A DNA stretch of 64,000 bases from DASTFY01 sp963813375 (lineage in GTDB: Bacteria > Actinomycetota > Acidimicrobiia > Acidimicrobiales > Ilumatobacteraceae), in NCBI GenBank assembly GCA_963813375.1, contig CAWEYT010000008.1:62001-126000 (forward strand). Reading direction: 5' to 3'. Position numbers and translations under genes: made by a program. Of this stretch, positions 39,504-50,350 are shown piece after piece. Under the pieces are notes generated by a model, which did no database searches, was not told the origin of the DNA, and was given only the letters and a program-made list of their open reading frames with translations. The stretch's first letter is position 1. Every line of letters begins with the position of its first letter.

Positions 39504-41492
39504 CTACCCGGCCTCGACGAACCGGGCGCCCGCCGGCGCGCCCAGCCCGGTCAGGGTGTCGTACCCGGGCAGCGTGCGCAGCGACTGCAGGTCAGCGTCG
39601 ACGGTCCGCACGGTGGGCTGCGTGAACCCGCCGGAGCTGTCCACGCCGTTGACGAAGTTGCGCCGCACCACCGCCGTCCTCTGACCGGGGACGACGTCGC
39701 GCAGGGCGTCACTCCCCGCCAGCGAGTAGATCCAGGGGTTGGCGAAGCCGTGCCGGGCCCCGGCGCGCTGGTCGGCCAGCGCCATCACGCCGGCGAACAG
39801 CGGCGCCGACAGGCTGGTCCCACCGATGCGGTACTCGTCGTAGCTGACGCCCTCGGGGAAGGTCTGGGTCTGGCCGACGAGCATGCCCGTGTTCGGGTCC
39901 CCGACCATGCCGACGTCGGGCGACACGCGCCGCCGGGGAGCGCCCAGGGAGCCGGCCATCCCGTTCGGGACGACACCCTGCTGGTAGCTGGGCTGGTCGA
40001 ACAGCCGGCTCGGTCCCCCGCCTGCGCCGTACATGAAGGTGCCCTTGCCGCCGGGGGCGAACGTCCTCGTCGCGGGGTCGAACGTGCTGGTGCCGGTGGT
40101 CCAGCCCCGTTCGAGGGCGACCGTGCCGTCGGCGGCCAACCCGAGGCTCGTGCCGCCGACGGCGGTGGCCAGCGGCGACGAGGCGGGGAAGCCGGCGGAC
40201 GGCAGCGGACCGCTGAACGAGCCGTCGTTGCTCCAGTCGCCATCGTCACCCGAGGAGTAGATGAAGCCGATCCCCTGGAGCGCCGCCTGCGTGTGGACCC
40301 TGAGCGCAGCCCGCACCGAGGCCTCCGGGAGGAGCTCGCCCTGATAGCCGTAGGAGTTCGAGACGATCTCCGCCTGGTCACCGTCGACCACGGCGGTGAT
40401 GGCCTGGAGGAGGTCGGGATCGCTGCAGCTCCTGGCGCCGACGGCCACGATCGTCGCCCCCGGGGCCATGGCGTGGACGGCCTCGACGTCGAGCGTCTGC
40501 TCGCCGTACCAATCGCCGATGCCGCACTGCGTCTGGAGCTGTTCGGGCAGGAACGCCTGCTCGAGGAGCCGGCGTCTCGGCAGGGGGTGAGCGGGATCGT
40601 TGCGGCGGGCGTAGGTCGATGCGTCGGCGTGGAGCGTGGGTGACAGGTAGGCGCCGACGACGGCGACCCGGACGCCCGAGCCGTCGATGCCGTTGGCCAC
40701 CGGACCGTCGACCTCGTACGCCCGGCGGAGCTCCGGTGGGTTCCACCCGCAGGGCGCCCACGCCAGCGGGTCCGGGTAGCCGCTCCCGTAGCGGGGCAGG
40801 CCCGCGGCGTCGTCCTCGCCCCACCACTTCGAGCACGGACGGGCCGTGCGGACGCCTGGGGCAGGGGCGGCGGCCGGGGTCGGGGCCTCCGAGGGGGCGG
40901 CGCCTTCGTCGGCACCACCCACGCGGGTCGGGTGGGCGAATGCCTCTGTGAGCCCGGTCACGCCATCGACCGCCGCGACGAGCTCCGCCGGGACGGCGGG
41001 TTCAGCGGTGTTGACGCGCCGTTGTCCGCCGTTGACCTCGACGGTGGCCAGACCGACGGCGAAGGCGGCCTCGACCTGGGCTGCCGTCCCCTCGGCGGCG
41101 ACGTAGAAGTGGTTGGCGGGGACGGACGTGACCGTGAGCCCCTGGCTGGTCAACCAGGCCGACACCTGGGCGACGGTGGCATCGGTGGGCGAGAACCGGG
41201 CCCGGAACTCGTCCGCGCTGAGGTACCGCCGGTAGTCAGGGCTGCCCGGCGTCGACACCGAGAGGGCCAGCGCGTCCGCGCCGGCCTGATCCCGGAGCCG
41301 GAGCTGGACCTGGACGGCGACGCGGGAGTCGGGCGCCACGGGCGCCTGCGCGAACGTCCCCGCGGGCAGGACGACGTGGCTGCCCTCCAGGCGGACCATC
41401 TCCGACCCGCTGGCCCGGCCAGGGAGCGCGAGCGCGGACAGCACGAGTCCGCACGCGCCCACCCCAACGGCCCTCCGCAGCCCCACGGGCAC
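39504..41492 (-). CDS. Secreted sedolisin (S53) serine-carboxyl protease with pro-domain
   Basis: 662 residues from GTG 41492. Signal peptide (RRAVGVGACGLVLSALALPGRASG), then a kumamolisin-type activation domain (to about residue 190), a Pro/Ala linker, and the catalytic domain. The triad can be read as Glu and Asp in GEQTLDVEAVH and Ser in GGTSLSAPLFAG, with the oxyanion-hole Asp in SSGDDGD. Family members are active at acid pH after autocleavage of the pro-domain. The gene is free-standing. Confidence 0.92.
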   Translation of the reverse strand: MPVGLRRAVGVGACGLVLSALALPGRASGSEMVRLEGSHVVLPAGTFAQAPVAPDSRVAVQVQLRLRDQAGADALALSVSTPGSPDYRRYLSADEFRARFSPTDATVAQVSAWLTSQGLTVTSVPANHFYVAAEGTAAQVEAAFAVGLATVEVNGGQRRVNTAEPAVPAELVAAVDGVTGLTEAFAHPTRVGGADEGAAPSEAPTPAAAPAPGVRTARPCSKWWGEDDAAGLPRYGSGYPDPLAWAPCGWNPPELRRAYEVDGPVANGIDGSGVRVAVVGAYLSPTLHADASTYARRNDPAHPLPRRRLLEQAFLPEQLQTQCGIGDWYGEQTLDVEAVHAMAPGATIVAVGARSCSDPDLLQAITAVVDGDQAEIVSNSYGYQGELLPEASVRAALRVHTQAALQGIGFIYSSGDDGDWSNDGSFSGPLPSAGFPASSPLATAVGGTSLGLAADGTVALERGWTTGTSTFDPATRTFAPGGKGTFMYGAGGGPSRLFDQPSYQQGVVPNGMAGSLGAPRRRVSPDVGMVGDPNTGMLVGQTQTFPEGVSYDEYRIGGTSLSAPLFAGVMALADQRAGARHGFANPWIYSLAGSDALRDVVPGQRTAVVRRNFVNGVDSSGGFTQPTVRTVDADLQSLRTLPGYDTLTGLGAPAGARFVEAG

Positions 41493-41501
41493 GGGACCGT
41501 A

Positions 41502-42308
41502 TCAGCGGCGCTCCGGCCCCGGCCATCGGACCGTGACCACCTCGGACGGCCACTGGAGCGGGTGCTCACGGAGGTAGTCGGCGACCTCGTCCGTGCGCTC
41601 GACCGGCAGGCACAGCCGCCGACGGGTGGACCGCACCGCGCGCTCGGGGTCGAGGAAGGGGAGGTCGTCCGGCGACCGCTGGCGCCGCCACGTCTCGGGC
41701 GACCAGCCGAGTTGCCGGACGATGGCGATGAAGTCGTCCGCGGAGGGACCGGGCGGGCGCTCGAGACCCCAGAACTGGCGCCAGGCGTCGCTCCAACCGG
41801 TCATCGGGTGGGACGAGGTGAGCTCGACCACCACCGCCAGCAGCGCGTGATCCGTGAGCGCCACCAGGAACGGCACGATGTCCGGCGCGTTGTAGACGAC
41901 GTGATGGCAGACGACGACGTCCGCAGGCGGCACCGAATCGGCGATGTCCGGCCACCGACCGTGGTGGGTGACGACCTCGACGCCGCTCGGCTCGGCTGTC
42001 TCGACGAGGAGGTCGAGCATCGCCTGGCTCTCGTCGACCGCCCTTATGAGGCCCGCTGGGGGTGCCAGCACGAGCGATCCGCGGCCGCCACCGCTTCCGA
42101 CGTCCAGCACAGAGCCGCCGGGAGGAAGCACTTCCCGCTCGACGGCGGACGACGCCGTCTCGACCGGACCCCGCTGGTCGACCGCGAACTCGGCCGGTTC
42201 GAAGCCCCACGGCGGCTCGGGCGCACCGGCCAGGATCTCGGCCGGAATGGCCCAGCCGGCGAGCTGCGCGGCCCACCGGGCGACGGGGTCGATCTCCCCT
42301 GCGACCAC
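41502..42308 (-). CDS. Class I SAM-dependent methyltransferase
   Basis: 268 residues if started at GTG 42308; the open frame continues upstream but would run into the divergent acyl-CoA ligase. Motif I SVLDVGSGGGRGSLVLAPP, acidic AVDESQAMLDLL, and motif for binding around PPADVVVCHHVVYNAPDIVPFL. Followed by a Trp-rich C-terminal part. Substrate unknown. Ends nine bases before the sedolisin start on the same strand. Confidence 0.82.
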   Translation of the reverse strand: MVAGEIDPVARWAAQLAGWAIPAEILAGAPEPPWGFEPAEFAVDQRGPVETASSAVEREVLPPGGSVLDVGSGGGRGSLVLAPPAGLIRAVDESQAMLDLLVETAEPSGVEVVTHHGRWPDIADSVPPADVVVCHHVVYNAPDIVPFLVALTDHALLAVVVELTSSHPMTGWSDAWRQFWGLERPPGPSADDFIAIVRQLGWSPETWRRQRSPDDLPFLDPERAVRSTRRRLCLPVERTDEVADYLREHPLQWPSEVVTVRWPGPERR

Positions 42309-42327
42309 TGCGCGATCATGCCCGCCG

Positions 42328-43944
42328 ATGGAGATGCACTTCGCCACCGTATGGGAATCGATCGCCGACGCACTGCCTGACCGGCCGGCCATCGTCAATG
42401 GGAGCACGAGCCGGAGCTGGCGGGAGTACGACGACCGCGCCGCCCGGGTGGCGGCTGCGCTGGTGGCGGCCGGACTCGGGCCCGACAGCAAGGTCGGGTT
42501 GTTCCTGTACAACTCCAACGAGTACCTGGAGGCGCAGTTCGGCGCCTTCAAGATGCGCGCCGTCCCGATCAACGTCAACTACCGGTACCTGGACGACGAG
42601 CTGTGGTACCTGCTCGACAACGCCGACGCCGAAGCGCTGGTGTTCCACACGTCGCTGGGCGACCGTGTGGCGCGTGTCGCCGGGCGACTACCGAAGCTGC
42701 GGCTGCTCGTGGCGGTCGACGACGGCCCACCGGCTGACGGCGCGTTCGAGGGCGCGGTGCCGTGGGACGAGCTCATCGCCACGCACGAGCCCATGGCGCG
42801 GATCGAGCGCGACGAGAACGACATCTACATGCTCTACACCGGCGGCACGACCGGGATGCCCAAGGGCGTGATGTACGCCATGGGCGGGCTGACGAACGGG
42901 TTCGTCGAGGCGGCCTTCCCGATGCTCGGCATGGCCCCGCCGAGCGATGCCGCTGAGATCGCAGAACTGGTCAAGACCGCGGACCAGCTGACCTCGATCC
43001 CGGCCTGCCCGCTGATGCACGGCACCGGGGTCTGGCTGGGCACGTTCATCCCCCACCTGGCCGGCGGGACGGTCATCACCCTGGAGAGCCGATCGCTCGA
43101 TCCGCACGAGCTGCTCGAGACCGTGCAACGCCGCCGAGCGACGGGTGTCGTGATCGTCGGCGATGCCTTTGCGAAGCCGATCATCCGGGCCCTGGACGAG
43201 GCCGCCGAACGGGGGAGGCCATACGACACCTCGTCGCTGACGACGATCATCTCGTCGGGCGTGATGTGGACGGCCGAGGTGAAGGAGGCCCTGCTCGAAC
43301 GGATCGAGCAGGCGGTGCTCATCGACGCCATCGGCTCGACGGAGGGATCGATGGGCATCAGCATCACGATGCGAGGTGTTCCGCCGTCCACGGCCAAGTT
43401 CAACCAGATGCCGACGACCAAGGTCTTCACCGAGGACGGTCGGGAGGTGCAACCCGGCTCGGACGAGATCGGCCTCGTGGCCGCCGGAGGCAACGTGCCC
43501 CTCGGCTACTACAAGGACGCCGAGAAGTCCGCCAGGACCTTCAAGGTCATCGACGGCGTGCGCTACTCGTTCCCCGGCGACCTGGCCACCGTCAACGAGG
43601 ACGGTTCGCTCAACCTGCTCGGCCGTGGGAGTCAGGTGATCAACACCGCAGGCGAGAAGGTGTTCCCGGAGGAGGTCGAAGAGGCCGTCAAGCGCGTCGA
43701 GGCCGTGGACGACTGCCTCGTCGTCGGCGTGCCGGACGACCGCTTCGGCGAGGCGGTGGCCGCCGTGGTGTCGCTGCTCCCGGGTCGCACCGCCGACGCC
43801 GAGTCGATCATCGCCGAGGTCAAGCAGCACCTGGCTGGCTACAAGGCGCCGAAGCACGTGGTGTTCGTGGCCCAGGTCCCACGAGCGCCCAACGGCAAGG
43901 CGGACTACCGCACCGCCCGCCAGCAAGCCGTCGACGCCGGCTGA
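42328..43944 (+). CDS. Acyl-CoA synthetase (FadD-like)
   Basis: 538 residues from ATG 42328. P-loop MLYTGGTTGMPKGVMYAM, IGSTEGSMG in place of the usual YG-TE motif, YSFPGDLATVNEDGSL, INTAGEKVFPEEVEEAVK, and catalytic Lys in RAPNGKADYRTA. The sequence style is that of actinobacterial FadD-type ligases used in fatty-acid or steroid side-chain breakdown. Divergent from the methyltransferase (19-base gap). Not closely similar to the ligase at 35691. Confidence 0.92.
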   Translation: MEMHFATVWESIADALPDRPAIVNGSTSRSWREYDDRAARVAAALVAAGLGPDSKVGLFLYNSNEYLEAQFGAFKMRAVPINVNYRYLDDELWYLLDNADAEALVFHTSLGDRVARVAGRLPKLRLLVAVDDGPPADGAFEGAVPWDELIATHEPMARIERDENDIYMLYTGGTTGMPKGVMYAMGGLTNGFVEAAFPMLGMAPPSDAAEIAELVKTADQLTSIPACPLMHGTGVWLGTFIPHLAGGTVITLESRSLDPHELLETVQRRRATGVVIVGDAFAKPIIRALDEAAERGRPYDTSSLTTIISSGVMWTAEVKEALLERIEQAVLIDAIGSTEGSMGISITMRGVPPSTAKFNQMPTTKVFTEDGREVQPGSDEIGLVAAGGNVPLGYYKDAEKSARTFKVIDGVRYSFPGDLATVNEDGSLNLLGRGSQVINTAGEKVFPEEVEEAVKRVEAVDDCLVVGVPDDRFGEAVAAVVSLLPGRTADAESIIAEVKQHLAGYKAPKHVVFVAQVPRAPNGKADYRTARQQAVDAG

Positions 43945-43959
43945 CCCCGTCAGGGCCCC

Positions 43960-43997
43960 GCCGTCGCCCGCGGCCCGCGCCGTCGCCCGCGGCCCGC
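43960..43997. repeat. 19-bp perfect tandem duplication
   Basis: GCCGTCGCCCGCGGCCCGC occurs twice, back to back (43960-43978, 43979-43997), 16 bases after the ligase stop. Together with the G-rich tract and motif below it makes up the 368-base gap 43945-44312; no gene is evident there. Confidence 0.85.
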
Positions 43998-44151
43998 ACG
44001 GCCCGGGCCACTCCCTCACCCTCGGCCAACTGTCGACTTACCCACCGACCCACCACCGACCGCATCCCGCCCTCGGGCCCCTCTGCCGGCGATTCGACGT
44101 CGATTCGCTGGCCGAGCGAAGCGGTACGGCTGGGGTGGGGGTGCGGTCGGT

Positions 44152-44170
44152 GGGCGGGGGCGGGGGCGGG
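44152..44170 (+). other. Potential G-quadruplex tract
   Basis: GGGCGGGGGCGGGGGCGGG: four G-runs of three or more separated by single C bases, preceded by further G-runs from 44132. It lies about 145 bases upstream of the winged-helix-like gene and could affect its transcription or simply reflect local composition. Confidence 0.45.
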
Positions 44171-44213
44171 AGGCGGCGCGGAGAGCCGGTGAGGGCTCGG
44201 CGGGGAACGGTGG

Positions 44214-44225
44214 TACACCCCTGTG
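44214..44225 (+). promoter_or_regulatory. TACACCCCTGTG element shared with the whiB upstream region
   Basis: Differs at one base from TACACCCTTGTG at 3852-3863, which lies in the inverted repeats upstream of the whiB gene at 3754. Here it is 88 bases upstream of the winged-helix-like gene start. Possibly a site for one shared regulator; chance is not excluded. Confidence 0.3.
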
Positions 44226-44312
44226 TGACGCTGCCGTTCGGTCGCCTCGGGGCGACACGTGGTCGGTGTCACGGGATGGCGCCCTTGCTGGATCTCGTTG
44301 CGGGGAGCGGAC

Positions 44313-44972
44313 ATGGGCACCACCTATCACCGGACTCGCCTCGTGCCTCGCGTGCTCGACGGCCCGGCCACCGCGCGGGCCCACGGCGCCCTGCCACCGA
44401 CGCCACGCTGGCTCAAGGACGATCCGTATGCCCCCGCCCGGTGGGCGATCGGCATGCCGTGGATCGATCGGCACATGCTCGAAGCCCGCCGGCAGCGGGC
44501 CGTCGACGCGCTGGACGCGCTCGACCGGGAGTCGGTCGATTGGATGCGACGGAAGCAGGCGGCGGACCGCGAGGCCCTGGCGGTCCACGACCTCCTCTGG
44601 CCGGCGATCCCGGACGGGTGGGCTCGGCGCCCGCCGCGTCCCGATCAGGCGCCGCTACCGCCAGTGGCGACCGATGCCCGGCCGCTCTTCGGGCGGCACC
44701 TTCGCCGGGTGTGCCTGTCGCTGCTGCACCAGCATGGCGAACTGGCCCTGCGCGACCTGCACCTGCTGCTCATCCTGCACGGCTTCACCCTGACGGGCTC
44801 GGCCCCGGTCAAGGCGCTCGCCGATGCCCTCGGCCATGAGCATGACCACGGTCGAGTCGTCCGCGTCCGTCGCGGCGTCTACGCGCCCACCAATCCGGAT
44901 GGCCCGCAGCCTCGGGCTGATCCAGAGCTCGGAACGGCCCCCGAAGACTGGTATCCGGCGCTCGTCGCGTCG
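44313..44972 (+). CDS. Uncharacterised protein with C-terminal winged-helix-like segment; 3' end unresolved
   Basis: Starts ATG 44313 after a good GGGGAG site. The N-terminal half is rich in Arg, Pro and Trp (PTPRWLKDDPYAPARWAIG, AIPDGWARRPPRPD). Residues from about 130 (FGRHLRRVCLSLLHQHGELALRDL... LADALGHEHDHGRVVRVRRGVYAP) look like the winged-helix module of actinobacterial proteins in which ...SKVISDAL...RVGRGRY is typical; DNA binding is inferred. The frame has no stop before 45731 and would overlap the convergent phosphotransferase, so a frame error near the end is likely; a -1 shift would end it at 44920. Confidence 0.6.
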
Positions 44973-46010
44973 TCAGCGGCCGAGCCGGCGCACGGCGGCG
45001 AGGGCACCCTCGGCCAGCTCCTCGGTGGCCTCCCGGAACGTTCCCAGGTCGAGGTCGTCGTCGGCCATGGCGCCGTGGAGGTAGCGGGCGTAGACACCCT
45101 CGCTGATGACGGCCAGCCGCCACGAGGAGAACGCCACGTAGTACTCGATGCCCGCGAGGTCGAAGCCGGTCCGGGTGGCGTACCTGTCAATCAGCTCGTC
45201 GTAGGACGGGAATCCCCCGGCCCCAGTCGGGTCGTTGTGCCGACCGCCGGAGACCGAGCCCCCGCCCTCGACGGGATCCGCCCAGTAGACCCGCAGGTAA
45301 CCGACGTCGGCCAGCGGGTCACCGAGGGTGCACAGCTCCCAATCGAGCACGGCGGCGATGCGGCCCGCCGCCGGGTCGGTCAGGCAGTTGCCGAACCGGT
45401 AGTCGCCGTGGGCGACGGCGACCGCCTGCTGGACCGGCATCTCCGCCCGCAGGCGGGCCTCGACCTCCTCGATGGCCGGCAACTCACGGGTCTTGGAGTT
45501 GTTCCATTGGGTCGACCAGCGGCGGAGCTGCCTCTCGACGTAGCCGGTGCGCTTGGCCAGGTCGCCCAACCCGATGGCATCGATGTCGAGCAGGTGGAGT
45601 TCGGCCAGCACGTCGATCAGGTCGAACGCCGCCGACCGGCGGCGATCAACCGACAGGAGCGCCGCCTTCTCGGGACCGTCCAGCACCACACCCTCGACGA
45701 AGCTCATCACGTAGAACGGCGCGCCCGGTGACGTCGACGTCCGTGCACAGGCCGAGGGCGCGGGGCACGGGGACCGACGTGGTGCCGACCGCGGAGATCA
45801 GTCGGTGCTCGCGCCCCATGTCGTGCGCGGTGGCCAGGACATGACCGAGCGGAGGCCTCCGGAGCACGAACCGCTCGCCGAGCCCGTCGAGCACCTCGAA
45901 GGTCAGGTTCGAGCGCCCCCCGGCGATGAGCGAGAACGTGAACGGCTCTGTCGCCTCGGCGATGTTCGCCGCCAGCCAGGCTGAGACCCGCTCCTCGTCG
46001 AGACCGACGT

Positions 46011-46014
<4 letters not shown>
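44973..46014 (-). CDS. Phosphotransferase family protein (APH/ACAD10-like), frameshifted
   Basis: About 346 residues. Kinase-like fold: SLIAGGRSNLTFEV, FVLRRPPLGHVLATAHDMGREHRLI near the N-terminus, Brenner motif HGDYRFGN and DWELCTLGDPLADVGYL for metal and ATP. This branch is linked with acyl-CoA dehydrogenases in lipid catabolism rather than antibiotic resistance. A +1 break near 45727 falls in DVTG|APFYVMSFVEG. Start GTG 46014 overlaps the guaA stop (GTGA); ATG 46020 is also in frame. The link to purine genes is probably positional. Confidence 0.85.
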
Positions 46015-47544
<1,530 letters not shown>

Positions 47545-47547
47545 CCG

Positions 47548-48711
47548 TCAGTGACCCATGCCCACCCGTTGCGCCCGCTGGAGCGCCTTGCCCTCCGTCT
47601 GCAGTGCGGGGGCCACCATGACCTCGGCCTTCTGGAACTCCTTGAGCGTCTGGTACCCGCACGTTGCCATCGAGGTCCGGAGAGCCCCGAACAGGTTCAT
47701 GCGACCGTCGTTCTCGTGGGCCGGCCCGATCAGGATCTCCTCCAGCGTCCCGCGCACCTGGGTGCGCACGCGCGCGCCGCGGGGCAGCGTCGGATGGAAG
47801 GTCGCCATGCCCCAGTGGTACCCGCGCCCCGGCGCCTCGGCCGCGGCCGCCAGCGGCGAACCGATCATCACCGCGTCGGCCCCGCACACGATGGCCTTGG
47901 CGATGTCGCCGCCCGTGGCCATGCCACCGTCGGCGATGACGTGCACGTAGACGCCGGTCTCGTCCAGGTGGCGCATGCGTGCCGCCCGGGCGTCGGCGAT
48001 GGCCGTGGCCTGGGGAACACCGATGCCGAGCACGCCGCGAGTGGTGCAGGCGTGGCCCGGCCCGACACCGACGAGCACGCCCACCGCGCCCGTGCGCATC
48101 AGGTGGAGCGCCGCCTGGTAGCTGGCGCAGCCGCCGACGATGACCGGCATCTCGAACTGGCGGATGACCCGAAGCAGGTTGAGGGGCTCCCGGTTCTTGG
48201 ACACGTGCTCGGCGGACACGACGGTCCCCTGGATGACCAGTACGTCGAGCTCGCCGGCGACGATGGCCGGCAGCAGCTGCTCTGTCCGCTGCGGGGTGAC
48301 GGAGGCCGCCGCCACCATCCCGGCGTCACGGACCTGGCGGATCCGCTCGGTCACCAGCTCGGGGACGATCGGCTCCTGGTAGATCTCCTGCATCCGGCGG
48401 GTGGCCTTGTCGTCGTCGAGCTGGGCGATCTCCTCGAGCAACGAGTCAGGGTCCTCGTACCGGCTCCACAGGCCCTCGAGGTTGAGCACCCCGAGCCCGC
48501 CGAGTCGACCGATCTCGATGGCCGTCGTCGGCGAGACGACCCCGTCCATGGCCGACGCGAGCAGCGGCAGCTCGAAGCGCACACCATCCAGCTCCCAGGA
48601 GATGTCGACGTCCTCGGGGTCCCGGGTGCGCCGGCTCGGCACGATGGCGATGTCGTCGAACCCGTAGGCCCGCCGCCCGGACTTGCCCAAACCGATCTCC
48701 ACCTCAGCCAT
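47548..48711 (-). CDS. guaB3: GuaB3-family IMP dehydrogenase-related protein
   Basis: 387 residues from ATG 48711. (beta/alpha)8 IMPDH/GMPR fold without the CBS pair: YGFDDIAIVPSRRTRDPEDVD at the start, LPLLASAMDGVVSP, active-site Cys loop GPGHACTTRGVLGIGVPQ, and HVIADGGMATGGDIAKAI with GADAVMIGSPLA. The N-terminus EIGLGKSGRRAYGFDDI is diagnostic of actinobacterial GuaB3. Biochemical role (IMPDH or GMP reductase-like) is not certain. Cotranscribed with guaA. Confidence 0.94.
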   Translation of the reverse strand: MAEVEIGLGKSGRRAYGFDDIAIVPSRRTRDPEDVDISWELDGVRFELPLLASAMDGVVSPTTAIEIGRLGGLGVLNLEGLWSRYEDPDSLLEEIAQLDDDKATRRMQEIYQEPIVPELVTERIRQVRDAGMVAAASVTPQRTEQLLPAIVAGELDVLVIQGTVVSAEHVSKNREPLNLLRVIRQFEMPVIVGGCASYQAALHLMRTGAVGVLVGVGPGHACTTRGVLGIGVPQATAIADARAARMRHLDETGVYVHVIADGGMATGGDIAKAIVCGADAVMIGSPLAAAAEAPGRGYHWGMATFHPTLPRGARVRTQVRGTLEEILIGPAHENDGRMNLFGALRTSMATCGYQTLKEFQKAEVMVAPALQTEGKALQRAQRVGMGH

Positions 48712-48735
48712 GGAGCGATGGTAACGAGGTCTACG

Positions 48736-49026
48736 GTGGATCAGGTGGTCCGCCGCGCCGTCGTCGCGTTCTCGCTGGCTGCGGCCCTGGTGGTGGGGCC
48801 GGCGGGCGCCGCGATGGCGCAATCGACCACGACTCTGCCGGTCGACCAGGGCGATCGCTCCGTGATCCCGGCGCCGAACAGCGGTGAGGAGCCGTCCGAG
48901 TCCGGCGACCGAGGCGGCTGGGCCCAGCTCACGCTGTTCGGGATCATGGCCGCCGGGTCCGCCGTGATCTTCGGTCGTGTGCTGTGGGCCGGCCACCAGA
49001 AGAGCCGCGCCGGCAAAGTGCCCTGA
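48736..49026 (+). CDS. Small secreted/membrane protein of unknown function
   Basis: 96 residues if started at GTG 48736 (GTG 48745 also possible). An N-terminal hydrophobic signal (VVAFSLAAALVVGPAGAAMAQS), a short Thr/Pro/Ser/Glu-rich outside part, one membrane helix (LTLFGIMAAGSAVIFGRVLW) and a short basic cytoplasmic end. No family recognised. Divergent from guaB3 with a 24-base gap. Confidence 0.7.
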   Translation: MDQVVRRAVVAFSLAAALVVGPAGAAMAQSTTTLPVDQGDRSVIPAPNSGEEPSESGDRGGWAQLTLFGIMAAGSAVIFGRVLWAGHQKSRAGKVP

Positions 49027-49360
49027 AAACGTTCGATGACCTCGATCCGAGCTCGCACCCGGCCGGATCGAGGCCATCGATTGGGCTTGTCATGATGTGC
49101 CGCGACGTCGCAGCGTCACCGACCACCCATCGCGTCCAAGAGGTGCTCTTGATCCGGTGCAATGCCGGTCGAGGTTGGGAGCGCCCGGTGTGAGCGGTGG
49201 ACGGCGACACATCGGCGTCGCCGCGGTGTCAGCCCGGTGGAGTTTCCCCTTCGGTGCTCACGCCTGTGACCACGGGTCGTACCTCCTCCAAACCGGCCGG
49301 AGCCCGAGGGCCTCCGGCAGCTGCTTGGTGCTCCGAGCCTGCACCCTCGCGCCCGCGAAA
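49027..49360. other. Gene-free interval with one hairpin
   Basis: 334 bases without a convincing gene on either strand; no tRNA, tmRNA or riboswitch pattern was recognised. It holds GCCGGAG (49296-49302) pairing with CTCCGGC (49312-49318), with further CCC/GGG pairing in the loop, 43 bases past the stop of the minus-strand hydrolase. That may be its terminator, though no T-run follows. Confidence 0.45.
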
Positions 49361-50314
49361 TCAAGACCTTGACACGGGGCCAGAACGGCGCGCGGCGAGC
49401 AGGTCCGCCGACATCATCCGCACCCCGCTGACCAGCGCGTGCGGTGCCTCCCAGGGCACGAAGTGACCGCAGTCGCGCAGCAGGAACGGTCCGACGTGGT
49501 GCTCGAACACCGCGGCGGCCATGAGGTCGAAGTCCGGATACAGGACGTGGTCCGAGGGCCCGAAGAGGATCAGGGTGGGGGTCCGCTCGTTCCTGGCCAG
49601 GAGCGGCGGCTCGCTGCGCGCCGCCGGGTCGAAGACGCTCTCGTACCCGCCGAAGCTGGCCCGCAGCGACGCCGCGGACGCGAACGGCTCGGTGTGGAAG
49701 TCGACCGCTTCTGCGAAGGCGCCCGGATGGGCCCAGAAGCGGCTCGTGTAGAAGGTGGCGATGTACCGGCGGCGCTGCTCCGGCGACGCCAGCTCCGCGG
49801 CCAGGGCGTCGGCGTCGGTGCCCTGGCGGATGAAGTAGTCAGCCGCTTCCGCGGCTGGTCGCGAGCGGAGCCCGGCCATGCGCGCCTTGTCGTACGGCAG
49901 TGGCGAGTTGAAGAGCACCATGCGCTCCACCCAGTCCGGGTGCCGCAACGCAAGGTCCTGGATCACGGGGCCACCCAGGTCACCGCCGACCAGCACGACG
50001 CTCTCGTGGCCGAGGTGGTCGTGCACCAGGGCGTAGAGGTCGTGGCTGTGAGCAGGCACGTCGTGGAAGCCGTCCGGCCCCAGTTCGCTCTCCCCGAAGC
50101 CCCGCAGGTCGGGGACGATCACCTCGAAGCCGGCCTCAGCCAGCGGCTCGATCACGCGCCAGAAGATCCGCTTCGTCTCCGGCCAGCCGTGCACGCAGAC
50201 GAGCGGGACCCCACCGACGCCTTCATGGACGTAGGCCTGGCGGAAGCCGCGCGGCGCGGCGAGCCGCGTGGCGAACCGGGCCGGATCGATGTCTGCCTGG
50301 GTGTGCTGGACCAC
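49361..50314 (-). CDS. Alpha/beta hydrolase (epoxide hydrolase/dehalogenase-like)
   Basis: 317 residues from GTG 50314. Oxyanion motif HGWPET, nucleophile elbow VGGDLGGPV with Asp as nucleophile, acid in FGPSDHVLYPDFD and His in CGHFVPWEAPH. An Asp nucleophile with HGWPE fits soluble epoxide hydrolases and haloacetate dehalogenases; the substrate is not settled. Divergent from the Nudix gene, 36 bases apart. Confidence 0.88.
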   Translation of the reverse strand: MVQHTQADIDPARFATRLAAPRGFRQAYVHEGVGGVPLVCVHGWPETKRIFWRVIEPLAEAGFEVIVPDLRGFGESELGPDGFHDVPAHSHDLYALVHDHLGHESVVLVGGDLGGPVIQDLALRHPDWVERMVLFNSPLPYDKARMAGLRSRPAAEAADYFIRQGTDADALAAELASPEQRRRYIATFYTSRFWAHPGAFAEAVDFHTEPFASAASLRASFGGYESVFDPAARSEPPLLARNERTPTLILFGPSDHVLYPDFDLMAAAVFEHHVGPFLLRDCGHFVPWEAPHALVSGVRMMSADLLAARRSGPVSRS

Positions 50315-50350
50315 GCGGCGGACGGTACCCCGCTCGTAGGCTGCCCCGTC

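Noticed and set aside
37096..39684. 862-residue open frame opposite pcrA
   Set aside because: Antisense shadow; the minus strand carries all SF1 helicase motifs without interruption.
49027..49360. Possible riboswitch or small RNA gene in the gap before the alpha/beta hydrolase
   Set aside because: No cobalamin, glycine, SAM, ZTP, tmRNA, SRP or tRNA signature could be matched; only one modest hairpin is present.
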